Assembly: GCF_003664005.1 (NCBI RefSeq)
Contig: NZ_RCCJ01000001.1
Location: forward strand, 1,302,001-1,366,000
Source: Hydrogenivirga caldilitoris
GTDB lineage: Bacteria > Aquificota > Aquificia > Aquificales > Aquificaceae
DNA: 64,000 nucleotides
Direction of reading: 5' to 3'
Numbering within the stretch: the first letter of the stretch is position 1; each line of letters begins with the position of its first letter. Below are positions 1 through 8,918 of this stretch, one piece after another. The translations under genes and the position numbers were made by a program. The notes under the pieces were generated by a model. It did no database searches. It saw nothing but the letters and a program-made list of their open reading frames with translations, and was not told the origin of the DNA.

Positions 1-336
1 TAGCATAACATCGTCCCCTATTATAGTTTTCATCTTGTCAATCTTGGTTCCCCTGTGTATGGTTACGTACTCCCTTATGAGCACGTTATTTCCAACTATC
101 ACTTCGCTTTCCTCCCCCTCATACCTGAGGTGTTGGGGCTCTTCACCTATAACCGCACCATCATATATTCTGCAGTTTTCCCCTATTTTGGTCTTTCCTT
201 TTATGGTAACCCTGTTGCCTATCTTAGTTCTATCGCCTATCTCAACCTTACCCTCTATGACGCAGAAAGCTCCTACCTCTACATCTTTGCCAAGCTTGAC
301 TTCGTCTCCAATTATTGCCGTTGGATGAACCTTCAT
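1..336 (-). CDS. lpxA: UDP-N-acetylglucosamine acyltransferase LpxA (N-terminal part)
   Basis: The first 112 residues of a left-handed beta-helix acyltransferase are present; the gene runs off the left edge. The protein begins [16 protein letters not shown] and shows hexapeptide repeats (imperfect [LIV]-G-x4 turns), followed by the LpxA-type insert around [12 protein letters not shown] and [13 protein letters not shown]. LpxA transfers a hydroxyacyl chain from ACP to UDP-GlcNAc, the first step of lipid A synthesis in the cytoplasm. A strong Shine-Dalgarno (GAGGAGG) precedes the ATG. The start overlaps the cinA-like stop as ATGA, so the two are co-transcribed. lpxC lies 4 kb away on the other strand. 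Confidence 0.93.
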   Translation of the reverse strand, partial: MKVHPTAIIGDEVKLGKDVEVGAFCVIEGKVEIGDRTKIGNRVTIKGKTKIGENCRIYDGAVIGEEPQHLRYEGEESEVIVGNNVLIREYVTIHRGTKIDKMKTIIGDDVML

Positions 337-1028
337 GTTGCCTCCTCTAAGATAAGTTTCCTCAATTCATTAAATGCTACCTGAGAAGACAGAAAACGGT
401 TGGGATTTCTACCCGCCCCGAAAACCCTCTCCTCTATATGGAACTTCTCTCTGTAATATACTCCTATGTACGTTAGTCCCTCAGGTTTGTGGTCTGAACC
501 GCCAGGTCCAGCTACACCTGTTATCGCTATCCCTGCATCGGTTCCAAACTTTTTCCTCAGTCCCTCAAGCATCTCCAGGCACGTCTCCCTAGAAACAGCC
601 CCAAACTCATTGAGTGTCTCCTCTTTAACACCGAGAAGCTTGACTTTCAATTGGTTTGAGTAAACCACGACGCCCCCTAAGAAATACTCCGAGCTCCCCG
701 GAACGTTAACGATTCGTGCAGAAAGGAGTCCACCGGTGCAACTCTCAGCTGTACTCAAGGTTTCCCCTCTCCTCTTTAAAAGTCTTCCAACCACTTCCTC
801 CATAGAGGAGGTGTCTGTGGAGTACATATTTATCCCAACTTTCTCCCTTGCCTTCCTCCAGTCCTCCTCCTTTTCAAAAAGTATATCAACACCTGAAAGG
901 GTAACCTCAAGCTTAAAATCAAGTCCCCGTAAACTCACTTCAATCTCTTCCGGAGAGAGGTCAAAGGTTCTCAGTATAAAACCCTCTCTGAAGTCCTTTT
1001 CCTCAGAAAGACATACCTCACAACCCAT
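333..1028 (-). CDS. CinA-like nicotinamide-nucleotide amidohydrolase (PncC domain)
   Basis: This is a 231-residue protein whose last ~155 residues form a CinA C-terminal (PncC) domain: [42 protein letters not shown] and EGLTYIGV are diagnostic. The domain deamidates nicotinamide mononucleotide for NAD recycling. The first ~75 residues match the linker region found in full-length CinA, while the N-terminal MoaB-like domain is missing, so this is a shortened two-domain form. It precedes lpxA with a 4-base overlap. Its promoter faces that of the SPFH gene across a 59-bp gap. Confidence 0.85.
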   Translation of the reverse strand: MGCEVCLSEEKDFREGFILRTFDLSPEEIEVSLRGLDFKLEVTLSGVDILFEKEEDWRKAREKVGINMYSTDTSSMEEVVGRLLKRRGETLSTAESCTGGLLSARIVNVPGSSEYFLGGVVVYSNQLKVKLLGVKEETLNEFGAVSRETCLEMLEGLRKKFGTDAGIAITGVAGPGGSDHKPEGLTYIGVYYREKFHIEERVFGAGRNPNRFLSSQVAFNELRKLILEEAT

Positions 1029-1040
1029 AGATAGGAAGTT

Positions 1041-1046
1041 ATTATA
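1041..1046 (-). promoter_or_regulatory. -10 box for the cinA-like/lpxA transcription unit
   Basis: A consensus TATAAT on the minus strand ends 12 nt before the CinA-like ATG. No convincing -35 hexamer is visible at 16-18 bp, so this rests on the -10 match and its position in a divergent gap. Confidence 0.45.
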
Positions 1047-1075
1047 AAGGGAAACATCAGCGGCAATTAAGAGTG

Positions 1076-1081
1076 TATACT
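1076..1081 (+). promoter_or_regulatory. -10 box of a probable leaderless SPFH gene promoter
   Basis: TATACT lies 6 nt upstream of the ATG at 1088, with no Shine-Dalgarno between them. Initiation about 7 nt after the box would fall on the start codon. Confidence 0.4.
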
Positions 1082-1087
1082 TAAAGC

Positions 1088-1951
1088 ATGAACTTTGACC
1101 CCAACAGATATCCGAGACCTCCTCAGGTACCTAAAGGTTTTATAGCCCTCGGTGTGGTCTTGGTGGCTCTTGTGTTATTAGCTCTTTTATCCAACCCGTT
1201 CGTAGTCATACCGAGCGGATACGTAGGTGTAAAGTTAACCCTTGGAAAGGCAAGCCCTGATGAGCTGAGCCCTGGTCTGCATCTTATAGTGCCTTTTATC
1301 CAGAGGACGGAAAAGATGTCAGTCAGAACCCACAGCTATGACCTTACAGGACTAAACTCCATAAACGCTCTCTCTAAGGACGGGCTAACTATAAACGTAG
1401 AGCTCACAACCCTTTACAAGATAATGCCCGATAAAGCGGCAGAGATATTTATAGAGTATGGACTAGCCTACGAAGACAGGATCATAAAACCCGTGATAAG
1501 GTCTGCGGTCAGGGACGTAATATCCACCCTTGATAGCGCCCAGGTATACCAGGAAAGGTCAATGATACAGCAGAGTATAGCCAGACAGGTGAGAAATGAG
1601 CTTGAAAAGAGGTTCATCCTCCTTGATGAGATACTTATCAGGGACATAAGACTGCCTCAGAAGGTTGTAGAGGCTATAGAACAGAAGAGAAGAGCCCTTG
1701 AGGAAGCTCAGAGAATGAAGTTTTTGGTAGAAAAAGAAAAACTTGAAGCTGAGAGAAGGAAGATAGAAGCTCAGGGGATAGCAGAGGCAAATAAGATAAT
1801 AGCCGGCTCTCTGACCAAAGAATACCTGATGTGGAAGTTCCTTGAAAACATAAAGTCTTATGCGGAGAGTGGAAACAACACTATAATCCTCATTCCTTAT
1901 GATACCAAAATGACACCGATAATCCAGCTCCCCGAGATGAAGAAGAAATAG
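1088..1951 (+). CDS. SPFH/prohibitin-family membrane protein
   Basis: This 287-residue prohibitin-like protein has one N-terminal membrane segment at about residues 19-42 ([17 protein letters not shown]). An SPFH (band 7) domain of about 190 residues follows ([33 protein letters not shown]), then a charged coiled coil ([20 protein letters not shown]). Bacterial prohibitin-like proteins form large membrane-anchored rings that often regulate membrane proteases or organise microdomains; the partner here is unknown. It is one of two SPFH proteins in the window, the other starting at 23089. The start has no Shine-Dalgarno, and a -10 box lies 6 nt upstream. Confidence 0.85.
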   Translation: MNFDPNRYPRPPQVPKGFIALGVVLVALVLLALLSNPFVVIPSGYVGVKLTLGKASPDELSPGLHLIVPFIQRTEKMSVRTHSYDLTGLNSINALSKDGLTINVELTTLYKIMPDKAAEIFIEYGLAYEDRIIKPVIRSAVRDVISTLDSAQVYQERSMIQQSIARQVRNELEKRFILLDEILIRDIRLPQKVVEAIEQKRRALEEAQRMKFLVEKEKLEAERRKIEAQGIAEANKIIAGSLTKEYLMWKFLENIKSYAESGNNTIILIPYDTKMTPIIQLPEMKKK

Positions 1952-1964
1952 TAAGAACTATATT

Positions 1965-1970
1965 TATAAA
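1965..1970 (+). promoter_or_regulatory. -10-like box 6 nt before trmFO
   Basis: TATAAA ends 6 nt before the trmFO ATG, in a 25-bp gap without a Shine-Dalgarno. An overlapping TATATT lies at 1959-1964. It fits the leaderless pattern seen elsewhere in the window, but the AT-rich gap could produce it by chance. Confidence 0.3.
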
Positions 1971-1976
1971 CCTGTA

Positions 1977-3290
1977 ATGGAGGAAAAAATAACGGTAATA
2001 GGAGGAGGTCTTGCAGGTTCAGAGGCTGCCTGGAGACTGGCACAGGACGGGCATAAGGTTATCCTGTATGAAATGAGACCTAACAGGTCAACACCAGCCC
2101 ATAAAACAGATAGACTCGCCGAGCTTGTCTGCAGCAACACCCTCGGAGGAACAGAAATAACTACCGGAGCCGGACTTCTGAAAGCGGAGATGAGTATATT
2201 GGGGTCTTTAGTTATAGAGGCAGCGAAGGAGGCGAGAGTTCCAGCGGGTGGAGCGTTGGGAGTGGACAGGGAAGTTTTCTCAAACTACATAACGGAAAGG
2301 ATCACCGGTCATCCGAACATTGAAGTCATAAGGGAAGAAGTAAAAAGGATTCCTGAGGACCGGATAGTAATTGTTGCAACCGGACCCCTTACCTCAGAAG
2401 CGCTTACCGAGCATATAAGGGAATTGGTAGGACACGAGACCCTTTACTTTTACGATGCTATCTCCCCTATAGTTGAGGCTGAGAGTGTAGATTTCACAAA
2501 GGGTTTTTGGGGCTCAAGGTACGGAAGGGGGGGAGACGATTACTTCAACTGTACTCTCACAGAGGAGGAGTACAAGGTTTTTTACGAGGAAATTTTAAAG
2601 GCGGAGAAGGTCAAACCGAAAGATTTTGAGAAAGCGGTTCACTTTGAAGGGTGCCTCCCTATAGAAGAAATGGCTGAGAGAGGCTATCAGACACTCCTCT
2701 TTGGTCCGATGAAGCCCGTAGGTCTCAAAGACCCAAGAACGGGGGAGCAGCCCTTCGCAGTAGTTCAGCTTAGGAAAGAGAACAGGGAAGGGACCCTCCT
2801 ATCCCTTGTAGGTTTTCAGACGAAACTGACTTACCCTGAACAGAAAAGGGTCTTTAGACTCATACCCTGCCTCAGGAACGCCGTCTTCGTTAGACTGGGT
2901 TCAATGCACAGAAATACCTTTATTCAGTCAAACAGGAGCCTCACACCCTTTCTGAACATGAGGAAGAGAGAGAACATATTCTTCGCGGGTCAAATAACTG
3001 GGGTTGAGGGATATGCTGCCTCAGCTGCAACGGGAATACTCGCCGGGATAAACGCAGGCAGGCTTTCACGGGGAAAAGAACTGGTGGTTCCCCCTGAAGA
3101 GACTATGCTTGGCTCCCTTGTAAGGTACGTAACCTCCAAAGAGGGTGAGCTCCAGCCGATGAACCCGGTTTTTGGGCTCCTTCCCCCTCCAGAGAAAGGA
3201 ATAAGGGGCAAGAAGAGAAGAAAGGAGTTCCTTGCGGAGAGGGCTTTGAATAGAATGGTGGAATGGGTAGAAAACCTTCAAAGAGGGTGA
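1977..3290 (+). CDS. trmFO: Folate/FAD-dependent tRNA U54 methyltransferase TrmFO
   Basis: This 437-residue protein has the usual family length. It starts with the FAD dinucleotide motif [12 protein letters not shown], followed by the family blocks [14 protein letters not shown] and LVCSNTLGG. Near the C-terminus the second FAD-contacting segment reads [19 protein letters not shown]. TrmFO uses methylenetetrahydrofolate and reduced FAD to make ribothymidine at position 54 of the tRNA T-loop. It overlaps hemD by about 28 bp. The start is the only plausible one, because the Rossmann motif begins at residue 6. Confidence 0.95.
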   Translation: MEEKITVIGGGLAGSEAAWRLAQDGHKVILYEMRPNRSTPAHKTDRLAELVCSNTLGGTEITTGAGLLKAEMSILGSLVIEAAKEARVPAGGALGVDREVFSNYITERITGHPNIEVIREEVKRIPEDRIVIVATGPLTSEALTEHIRELVGHETLYFYDAISPIVEAESVDFTKGFWGSRYGRGGDDYFNCTLTEEEYKVFYEEILKAEKVKPKDFEKAVHFEGCLPIEEMAERGYQTLLFGPMKPVGLKDPRTGEQPFAVVQLRKENREGTLLSLVGFQTKLTYPEQKRVFRLIPCLRNAVFVRLGSMHRNTFIQSNRSLTPFLNMRKRENIFFAGQITGVEGYAASAATGILAGINAGRLSRGKELVVPPEETMLGSLVRYVTSKEGELQPMNPVFGLLPPPEKGIRGKKRRKEFLAERALNRMVEWVENLQRG

Positions 3291-3997
3291 TACTTACACG
3301 CTCCCGTGAAGATATAGAAAGGGACAGAGCCTTATTTGAGAAACTCGGCTTTGAGGTGATAGAACTTCCCCTTATAAAGACCGAGCCCTTAGACTACGAA
3401 GTTAGGGAGGAGGATATCAGTTACATAGTCTTTCAAAGTACCAAGGCTGTGAAGTATTTCTTGCGAAGGTCAGGAATCCCTGAGGACGCTAAGGTGGTGG
3501 CTGTTGGAGAAAAAACCAAAAAGGAACTTGAAAGTCTGGGCTGTAAGGTATGGCTTGTACCTGAAGACATGAGTGCCGAGGGCATCCTCAAAGAATTTCC
3601 AGAAGGGAAAGGAGAGAAAGTCCTTATACCCAGATCGGAGCAGGGAAGGGATGAGCTTATAGAAGGTTTATCCAAGAAAGGTTATAAGGTGCTACCCTTG
3701 AACGTTTACAGGACGGTCAGATTAATTCACCCAAAAGAGACATTGATGAACCTACTTAAAGGAGGAGGCTTTATTATATTCGCCAGCCCTTCCGCCGTTC
3801 AGGGATTTTTTGAAAATTTGCAAGAAAGCACGGCACTGGCTTTACTGAACAACCTCATAGTAGTTTCCATTGGCAAAACTACAAAAAAAGAGCTGGAAAA
3901 GTTCGGGATAATACCGAACATAATCCCAGAGAAACCGTTGATGGAAGAGGTTGCGGGTAAAATTCACAGGTTTTGGCAAGAAAATTGCATAGGTTAA
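3263..3997 (+). CDS. hemD: Uroporphyrinogen-III synthase
   Basis: This 244-residue protein has the bilobed HemD pattern: [24 protein letters not shown] at the N-terminus, an [13 protein letters not shown] segment, and [14 protein letters not shown] with [16 protein letters not shown] in the C-terminal part. It cyclises hydroxymethylbilane with inversion of ring D, which is needed for haem, sirohaem and cobalamin. The ATG at 3263 lies within trmFO. An in-frame GTG at 3287 overlapping the trmFO stop (GTGA) is an alternative start that removes 8 residues; I cannot decide between them. HemD is poorly conserved, so the call rests on the overall pattern. Confidence 0.85.
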   Translation: MGRKPSKRVILTRSREDIERDRALFEKLGFEVIELPLIKTEPLDYEVREEDISYIVFQSTKAVKYFLRRSGIPEDAKVVAVGEKTKKELESLGCKVWLVPEDMSAEGILKEFPEGKGEKVLIPRSEQGRDELIEGLSKKGYKVLPLNVYRTVRLIHPKETLMNLLKGGGFIIFASPSAVQGFFENLQESTALALLNNLIVVSIGKTTKKELEKFGIIPNIIPEKPLMEEVAGKIHRFWQENCIG

Positions 3998-4004
3998 TAT
4001 TGCT

Positions 4005-4814
4005 ATGAAACAGAGGACTATAAAGGAATCTTTGGAATTTGATGGGGTTGGCATACATTCGGGAGAAAGAACCAAGATAATACTACACCCGGAAGGAGAA
4101 AACACCGGCATAAGCTTCTACAGGGACGGTGTCAGGATACCTGCGAAACCAGAAAACGTGGTAAACACCTTTCACTCTACAGATTTAGGTAAGGACGGAG
4201 TGGTTGTAAAAACGGTTGAGCACCTCCTTGCCACATTGCATCTTTTAGGAATAAGCAACCTTACCATAGAAGTTCAAGGAGGAAGTGAAATCCCAATAAT
4301 GGACGGGAGCGGATACTTCTTTTACCGAAGCTTAAAGGATAAGGTTATCAAGCAGGAAGAGGACTTGGAAGTCTTGCAGATAAAGGAAGAAGTCAGGGTT
4401 CAGAGGGGAGATTCCTATATAGTTGCTCTCCCGTGTTCCTGCTTTGAAATCACCTATGAGGGGGAGTTTCAAACCTACTTCGGCAGACAGAAGTACACTT
4501 TCCGAGGAAACGCAAGGGATATAATCCTTGCAAGAACTTTCTGTTTTGAACACGAGATAGAGTTCATAAGACAAAACGGACTCGGGAAGGGTGGAAGTCT
4601 TGATAACACACTGGTTATAGGTAGGGATAAGGTATACAACAAAGGGGGTTTAAGGTATCAGGATGAACCCGTCAGACATAAGGTCTTTGACCTTATAGGA
4701 GACCTTTACCTCCTTGGTGTATCCGTGAGAGGAAAGTTTATATCATACAAAGGAGGACATTCCCTGAACTACGAGCTCGTTAAAGCCCTGTATAAAAAGG
4801 CTGTTGCCGCATAG
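4005..4814 (+). CDS. lpxC: UDP-3-O-acyl-N-acetylglucosamine deacetylase LpxC
   Basis: LpxC is the zinc-dependent, committed step of lipid A synthesis. The 269-residue length fits the short Aquifex-type enzyme. Visible motifs are GVGIHSGE, the first zinc histidine in VKTVEHLLATLHLLG, and the second zinc pair in RHKVFDLIGDLYLLG (His and Asp). The HSLNYELV segment near the C-terminus carries the catalytic histidine. It is the last gene before a strong hairpin. Only 7 bp separate it from hemD, and there is no Shine-Dalgarno. Confidence 0.97.
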   Translation: MKQRTIKESLEFDGVGIHSGERTKIILHPEGENTGISFYRDGVRIPAKPENVVNTFHSTDLGKDGVVVKTVEHLLATLHLLGISNLTIEVQGGSEIPIMDGSGYFFYRSLKDKVIKQEEDLEVLQIKEEVRVQRGDSYIVALPCSCFEITYEGEFQTYFGRQKYTFRGNARDIILARTFCFEHEIEFIRQNGLGKGGSLDNTLVIGRDKVYNKGGLRYQDEPVRHKVFDLIGDLYLLGVSVRGKFISYKGGHSLNYELVKALYKKAVAA

Positions 4815-4824
4815 ATAAAGGGAG

Positions 4825-4848
4825 ATGCCCCCCCTCGGAAGGGGGCAT
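4825..4848. terminator. Bidirectional hairpin between lpxC and the cytochrome peroxidase gene
   Basis: An 8-bp perfect G/C-rich stem (ATGCCCCC / GGGGGCAT) with an 8-nt loop lies in the 37-bp gap between two convergent stop codons. There is no long U-tract, but the position suits a shared bidirectional terminator. It is the clearest hairpin terminator I found in the window. Confidence 0.7.
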
Positions 4849-4851
4849 GAG

Positions 4852-5928
4852 TTATCTTACAGGTTTTGGGGTTTCCTTCGTGGAGGGAGGAAGCACAGGT
4901 AATTCAAGGGCGTGTTTGGGAACCTCTCCGTCAAGAGCCTTTAAGAAGGCTACTATCTTCTTGACCTGGTCCTTGGAAAGCTCCTTTCCCAGCTGAACCT
5001 TCGCCATAACCTGAACCGCATCCTCTAAGTTCCACACGGAGCCGTCGTGGAAGTAGGGGTAAGTCCTTGATATGTTCCTGAGGGATGGAACCTTGAAAAC
5101 GTAAAGGTCTTCTTCCTTATGGGTAACCGCAAACTTGCCTACATCCATAGGCATAGTTGGTTTCTCAAGGGTGACATAGTCCCTTGTTGCGTTCCAGTAC
5201 GCTTCAACTATACCGAACCTCGTAAACATGTTCCCTCCAAGGGCTACACCGTTATGGCAGCTTGCACATCCAACCTCTATAAAGGTTTTAAGTCCTTCCT
5301 TTTCCTCTTTGGTAAGAGCTTCCGTGTTTCCTCTAAGGAAGTCATCAAACCTTGAGGGTGTGGTAAGGGTTCTCTCAAAAGCGGCTATCGCCTTAGCAAT
5401 GTTTTCATAATTTACAGGGTTTCTATCATTGGGAAATGCTCTATTGAAGAGCTCCACGTATTCCGGTATTGAGCTTATTCTTTTAACAACCTCTTCTGGA
5501 GAGTCCATAGCCATCTCTATAGGGTTCAGTATGGGACCCTTCGCCTGCTCCTCAACATCTTTAGCCCTTCCATCCCAAAACTGAGCTACATGGAAAGCGG
5601 CATTCAAGGTCGTGGGTGCGTTTCTGGGACCAAGCTGCCACCTGTGTCCCACCGAGGTGGGAAGGTTGTCCACTCCATAAGTTGCAAGGTTGTGGCAGGT
5701 ATTACAGCTTATGAGACCGCTCCTTGAAAGCCTCGGTTCATAGTAAAGCATCTTGCCTAATTTCACCTTTTCCGGGGTGACAGGGTTGGTCTCACTCTTG
5801 GCTACACTGGGCAAAGGTTGAAAGTATTTCCTTGCCTCTTCAAGGAGTTTCGCGTCTTCAACCTTGCCTGCCCCTGCGAGCAAAGCACCACCCACCGATA
5901 AAGCTATCACGGCTGCAACCTTTTTCAT
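4852..5928 (-). CDS. Di-haem cytochrome c peroxidase (CcpA/MauG family), exported
   Basis: This is a 358-residue precursor with a Sec signal peptide (MKKVAAVIALSVGGALLAGA). Two haem-binding motifs are visible, CNTCH at about residue 77 and CASCH at about residue 222, with the family blocks KLGKMLYYEPRLSRSG, RNAPTTLNAAF and FWDGRA. FKVPSLRNISRTYPYFHDG is the typical C-terminal block. It should reduce hydrogen peroxide in the periplasm with electrons from a small cytochrome c. It is monocistronic, with its own strong promoter and an AAGGAGG ribosome site. Confidence 0.94.
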   Translation of the reverse strand: MKKVAAVIALSVGGALLAGAGKVEDAKLLEEARKYFQPLPSVAKSETNPVTPEKVKLGKMLYYEPRLSRSGLISCNTCHNLATYGVDNLPTSVGHRWQLGPRNAPTTLNAAFHVAQFWDGRAKDVEEQAKGPILNPIEMAMDSPEEVVKRISSIPEYVELFNRAFPNDRNPVNYENIAKAIAAFERTLTTPSRFDDFLRGNTEALTKEEKEGLKTFIEVGCASCHNGVALGGNMFTRFGIVEAYWNATRDYVTLEKPTMPMDVGKFAVTHKEEDLYVFKVPSLRNISRTYPYFHDGSVWNLEDAVQVMAKVQLGKELSKDQVKKIVAFLKALDGEVPKHALELPVLPPSTKETPKPVR

Positions 5929-5964
5929 CTCTTACCTCCTTATTTATAAGTAAATTGTAATATC

Positions 5965-5993
5965 ATTATATAATAATTGCGAATTATTCTCAA
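5965..5993 (-). promoter_or_regulatory. Sigma-70-type promoter of the cytochrome peroxidase gene
   Basis: On the minus strand, TTGAGA (5988-5993) and TATAAT (5965-5970) are separated by exactly 17 bp. Transcription would leave a leader of about 30 nt carrying AAGGAGG before the ATG at 5928. It is one of the best -35/-10 pairs in the window. Confidence 0.75.
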
Positions 5994-6005
5994 GTAGATT
6001 TTCTG

Positions 6006-6011
6006 TAAAAT
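6006..6011 (+). promoter_or_regulatory. -10 box of a probable leaderless arsA-like promoter
   Basis: TAAAAT ends 6 nt before the ATG at 6018, with no Shine-Dalgarno. Its position in the divergent gap with the peroxidase gene supports a promoter here. Confidence 0.45.
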
Positions 6012-6017
6012 ATACCC

Positions 6018-7199
6018 ATGAGGATAATCCTATTCTCAGGAAAGGGTGGAGTTGGTAAAACCACGGTTTCCGCTGCAACAGGGTACAAACTTGCAAGACT
6101 CGGATACAGGACGATAGTGGTTTCCCTGGACCCCGCCCACTCACTCGCAGACGCCTTTGATATACCCGACAGGGAGAAGTTTGAAGCCAGAGGACTTCCC
6201 ATAAAGATAAACGATAAACTGCATATCCAAGAGATAGATATACAGGAAGAGATAGACAGATACTGGGGAGACGTTTACAGGTTCCTTGAACTCCTCTTCA
6301 ACACTACCGGGCTTGATGAAGTTCTGGCAGAAGAGCTCGCCATACTGCCCGGAATGGAAGAGGTTACGAGCCTCCTTTACGTGAACAAATATTACAAAGA
6401 GAAGGAGTATGATGTTCTTGTACTTGACCTTCCTCCGACCGGAGAGTCTCTTAGATTCGTCTCTATGCCCACAGTCTTGAAGTGGTACATGAAAAAGATA
6501 TTTAAGACAGAAAGGCTTGTAATGAAGGTAGCCAGACCTGTAGTTGGAAGGCTTACAGATGTTCCTCTTCCCGACGAATCCTACTTTAAAGCCCTGGAGA
6601 ATTTCTATGAAAAGTTAAAGGGTGTAGATGAGATACTTATAAATCCTGAGATAACCTCTGTCAGGTTGGTCTCCAATCCCGAAAAGATGGTCCTCAAGGA
6701 GAGCCAGAGAGCCTTTATGTATTTCAACCTGTTCGGTGTAAACGTTGACGGTGTTATAGTGAACAAGGTTATACCGCCCGATGCAGGCGACTGCACCTAT
6801 CTCAGAAACTGGATCAGTATTCAGAAGAAGTACGTGGAAGAGATAGAAGACTACTTCTCGCCCGTACCCGTGTTTAGAATACCTCTCCTTGAGGATGAAG
6901 TCTTCGGTCTTGAGAGGCTTGAAATACTCTCTGACCTTATATACAGAGATAGAGACCCTTCGGAAGTCTTCTTCAAGGAAAAGCCCTACGAGTTTATTCA
7001 GGAAACAGGGGAGTACGTAATAAGGGTCCGAGCACCCTTTATAAAAAAGGAGAGCGTATCCCTCCTCAAAGGGGAGGACGAAGTTATCATAAGGGTTGGA
7101 AACTTTAAAAGCCATATAATGCTCCCCAGAAAACTGAGGGACCTGGAACCCAAAGGGGCAAAAATTGAAGATGGTTACATATACGTGAGGTTAGGCTGA
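6018..7199 (+). CDS. ArsA/Get3-family ATPase with C-terminal Hsp20-like domain
   Basis: This 393-residue P-loop ATPase begins ILFSGKGGVGKTT, the deviant Walker A of the ArsA/Get3 group, then has LDPAHSLADAF (switch I) and VLDLPPTGESLR (switch II). One ATPase domain is followed, from about residue 330, by a small beta-rich segment (YVIRVRAPFIKKESVSL) resembling the Hsp20-like tail of bacterial ArsA-like proteins. No arsB, arsC or arsR gene is nearby, so arsenite export is not supported; a role in protein targeting or metallochaperoning is only a guess. It overlaps the convergent CLC gene by 9 bp. Confidence 0.85.
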   Translation: MRIILFSGKGGVGKTTVSAATGYKLARLGYRTIVVSLDPAHSLADAFDIPDREKFEARGLPIKINDKLHIQEIDIQEEIDRYWGDVYRFLELLFNTTGLDEVLAEELAILPGMEEVTSLLYVNKYYKEKEYDVLVLDLPPTGESLRFVSMPTVLKWYMKKIFKTERLVMKVARPVVGRLTDVPLPDESYFKALENFYEKLKGVDEILINPEITSVRLVSNPEKMVLKESQRAFMYFNLFGVNVDGVIVNKVIPPDAGDCTYLRNWISIQKKYVEEIEDYFSPVPVFRIPLLEDEVFGLERLEILSDLIYRDRDPSEVFFKEKPYEFIQETGEYVIRVRAPFIKKESVSLLKGEDEVIIRVGNFKSHIMLPRKLRDLEPKGAKIEDGYIYVRLG

Positions 7200-8900
7200 A
7201 AACTCCCTGGTAGCCCTGCCTATATCTGTCCTGGCTATTATCCCAACCAGTATTCTGCTTCCTTTCTTTTCCACCACAGGTAATCGTCCCACCCCTTTCG
7301 TAGTCATCAACCTGAAGGCGTTTGCCAGACTATCCTCTGGCGTAACCACTATAAGATTTGTGCTCATAACTTCATGAATCCTAACCTTACTCCTATCCCC
7401 TGGTGCGACGGAGAGAACATCGCTCTTGGTTATTATCCCTACAAGCTTGCCCTCGTTAACAACCGGCAGACCTCCTATAAGTTTTTCAGTCATTATCTTG
7501 TAAGCCTCCTCAACCGTATCGTAGGGCTTCACAAATACAGGTTTATTCATGTAATCACCCACTTTAAGTTTTTCAAGCACATAAAGCCCCCACTCCTCCA
7601 TATGGGCTGGTGAATCAAGCCGTGTATTCACCTGACTGGGGAAAATACTCCTTTCACCGCTTAGAAAGTAGGAGATGAAAACCGATATCATTGCCGGAAC
7701 GAGAAGCTCGTATCCCCCGGTCATTTCAGCTATGAGGATGAGCGTAGAGAGAGGAGCCTTTGCCGCCCCTGCAAAGAGTGCAACCATACCCACTATGGTA
7801 AAGGAAGGGACATGTAAAAAGAGGGAGTAGTATTCATTCAAAGCGGTGCTGTAGAAAGCCCCAGTAAGTCCTCCGATCATAACTGAGGGTCCAAATATAC
7901 CTCCAGAACCTCCCGAACCCAACGTCAATGAAGCCCCAAGCATCAGTGCGATAGCACCCATACCTATGAAAGCCAGGTTGTTGAGTTCACCGTTGATTAC
8001 AAGCTGGAGCCAACCGTAACCGTTACCGATAGCAACAGGAACAAAAGCCCCTGCTAACCCAGCCATAAATCCTCCGAGGGCAGGCTTCAGGTAAGGAGGT
8101 ATATTCATCCTTTCAAAGAACTCTTTAACTTTGAAAAAGAGAAAGGTAAAAACCCTAACTACGATGGCACAAAAAATTCCAAGACCTACATAGGCAAGAA
8201 GAGAAAGAGGGTGCACGTTAAGAAACTCGGGTATGTGAGCTGAAAATATCGGATGAAAGCCAAAAAAGAAGCCGAACAGGCTGTAGGATGTAATTGAAGC
8301 CACAAAGCCAGGGATCATAGCTTCTATCTCAAAGTCCCTCTTAAAGAAAACCTCTGCGCTGATTATCGCTCCAGCGAGGGGTGCCTTGAAAATGGCAGCT
8401 ATGCCCGCACCCAGACCCACAGCCAGAGCTGTCCTCTTCTCCTTGGGGTCAAGTCTAAAGAGCTGTGCAACTGTTGAACCCACACCCGCGCCTATAAGGG
8501 CAATGGGACCCTCTCTTCCAGAGGTACCTCCGCTACCTATGGTCACCGCAGAAGTTAAAAGCTTAATTATGGAGGACTTTAAAGATAACTTCTCCCGGTT
8601 GTGGTAAGCCTTTATAGCAGCATCAGTTCCAACACCGGCAGATTCTGGAGCCAGGAAATGGGCAAGCAAACCGGAAACCAGTCCGGCAAAGGCAACGGTT
8701 AGCGGAAGCAGGTAAGGTCTCTGGGGGTAAAAGGTGAAATGCTCTCTCCCGCCTTCACCAGCCGGCAAAGGCTGAACATAACCTACAAAAAGCTCAAGAA
8801 CATAGTGATTAACATATTCAATTGCGAAAACAAATAGGACGGCGAATGCCCCTGTAACTATCCCTATAACAACAGGAAGCAGCAGGTACCTCCTGAGCAT
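7191..8900 (-). CDS. CLC-family chloride channel/antiporter with CBS pair
   Basis: This 569-residue protein has a CLC membrane core (about residues 1-430) and two cytoplasmic CBS domains (about 440-569: MNKPVFVKPYDTVEEAY, VMSTNLIVVTPEDSL). Selectivity-filter motifs GSGGTSGREGP (gating glutamate at about residue 130) and GSGGSGGIFGPS are intact, so it should conduct or exchange chloride, with the CBS pair probably sensing nucleotides or ionic strength. It is transcribed alone, converging on the arsA-like gene and divergent from rtcA. Confidence 0.93.
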   Translation of the reverse strand: MLRRYLLLPVVIGIVTGAFAVLFVFAIEYVNHYVLELFVGYVQPLPAGEGGREHFTFYPQRPYLLPLTVAFAGLVSGLLAHFLAPESAGVGTDAAIKAYHNREKLSLKSSIIKLLTSAVTIGSGGTSGREGPIALIGAGVGSTVAQLFRLDPKEKRTALAVGLGAGIAAIFKAPLAGAIISAEVFFKRDFEIEAMIPGFVASITSYSLFGFFFGFHPIFSAHIPEFLNVHPLSLLAYVGLGIFCAIVVRVFTFLFFKVKEFFERMNIPPYLKPALGGFMAGLAGAFVPVAIGNGYGWLQLVINGELNNLAFIGMGAIALMLGASLTLGSGGSGGIFGPSVMIGGLTGAFYSTALNEYYSLFLHVPSFTIVGMVALFAGAAKAPLSTLILIAEMTGGYELLVPAMISVFISYFLSGERSIFPSQVNTRLDSPAHMEEWGLYVLEKLKVGDYMNKPVFVKPYDTVEEAYKIMTEKLIGGLPVVNEGKLVGIITKSDVLSVAPGDRSKVRIHEVMSTNLIVVTPEDSLANAFRLMTTKGVGRLPVVEKKGSRILVGIIARTDIGRATREFSA

Positions 8901-8904
8901 AGGT

Positions 8905-8910
8905 TAGAAT
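8905..8910 (+). promoter_or_regulatory. -10 box of a probable leaderless rtcA promoter
   Basis: TAGAAT is followed by exactly 8 nt and then the rtcA ATG at 8919; no Shine-Dalgarno is present. The spacing equals that found before gyrA, rsmD and minC. Confidence 0.45.
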
Positions 8911-8918
8911 TTTAGCCG

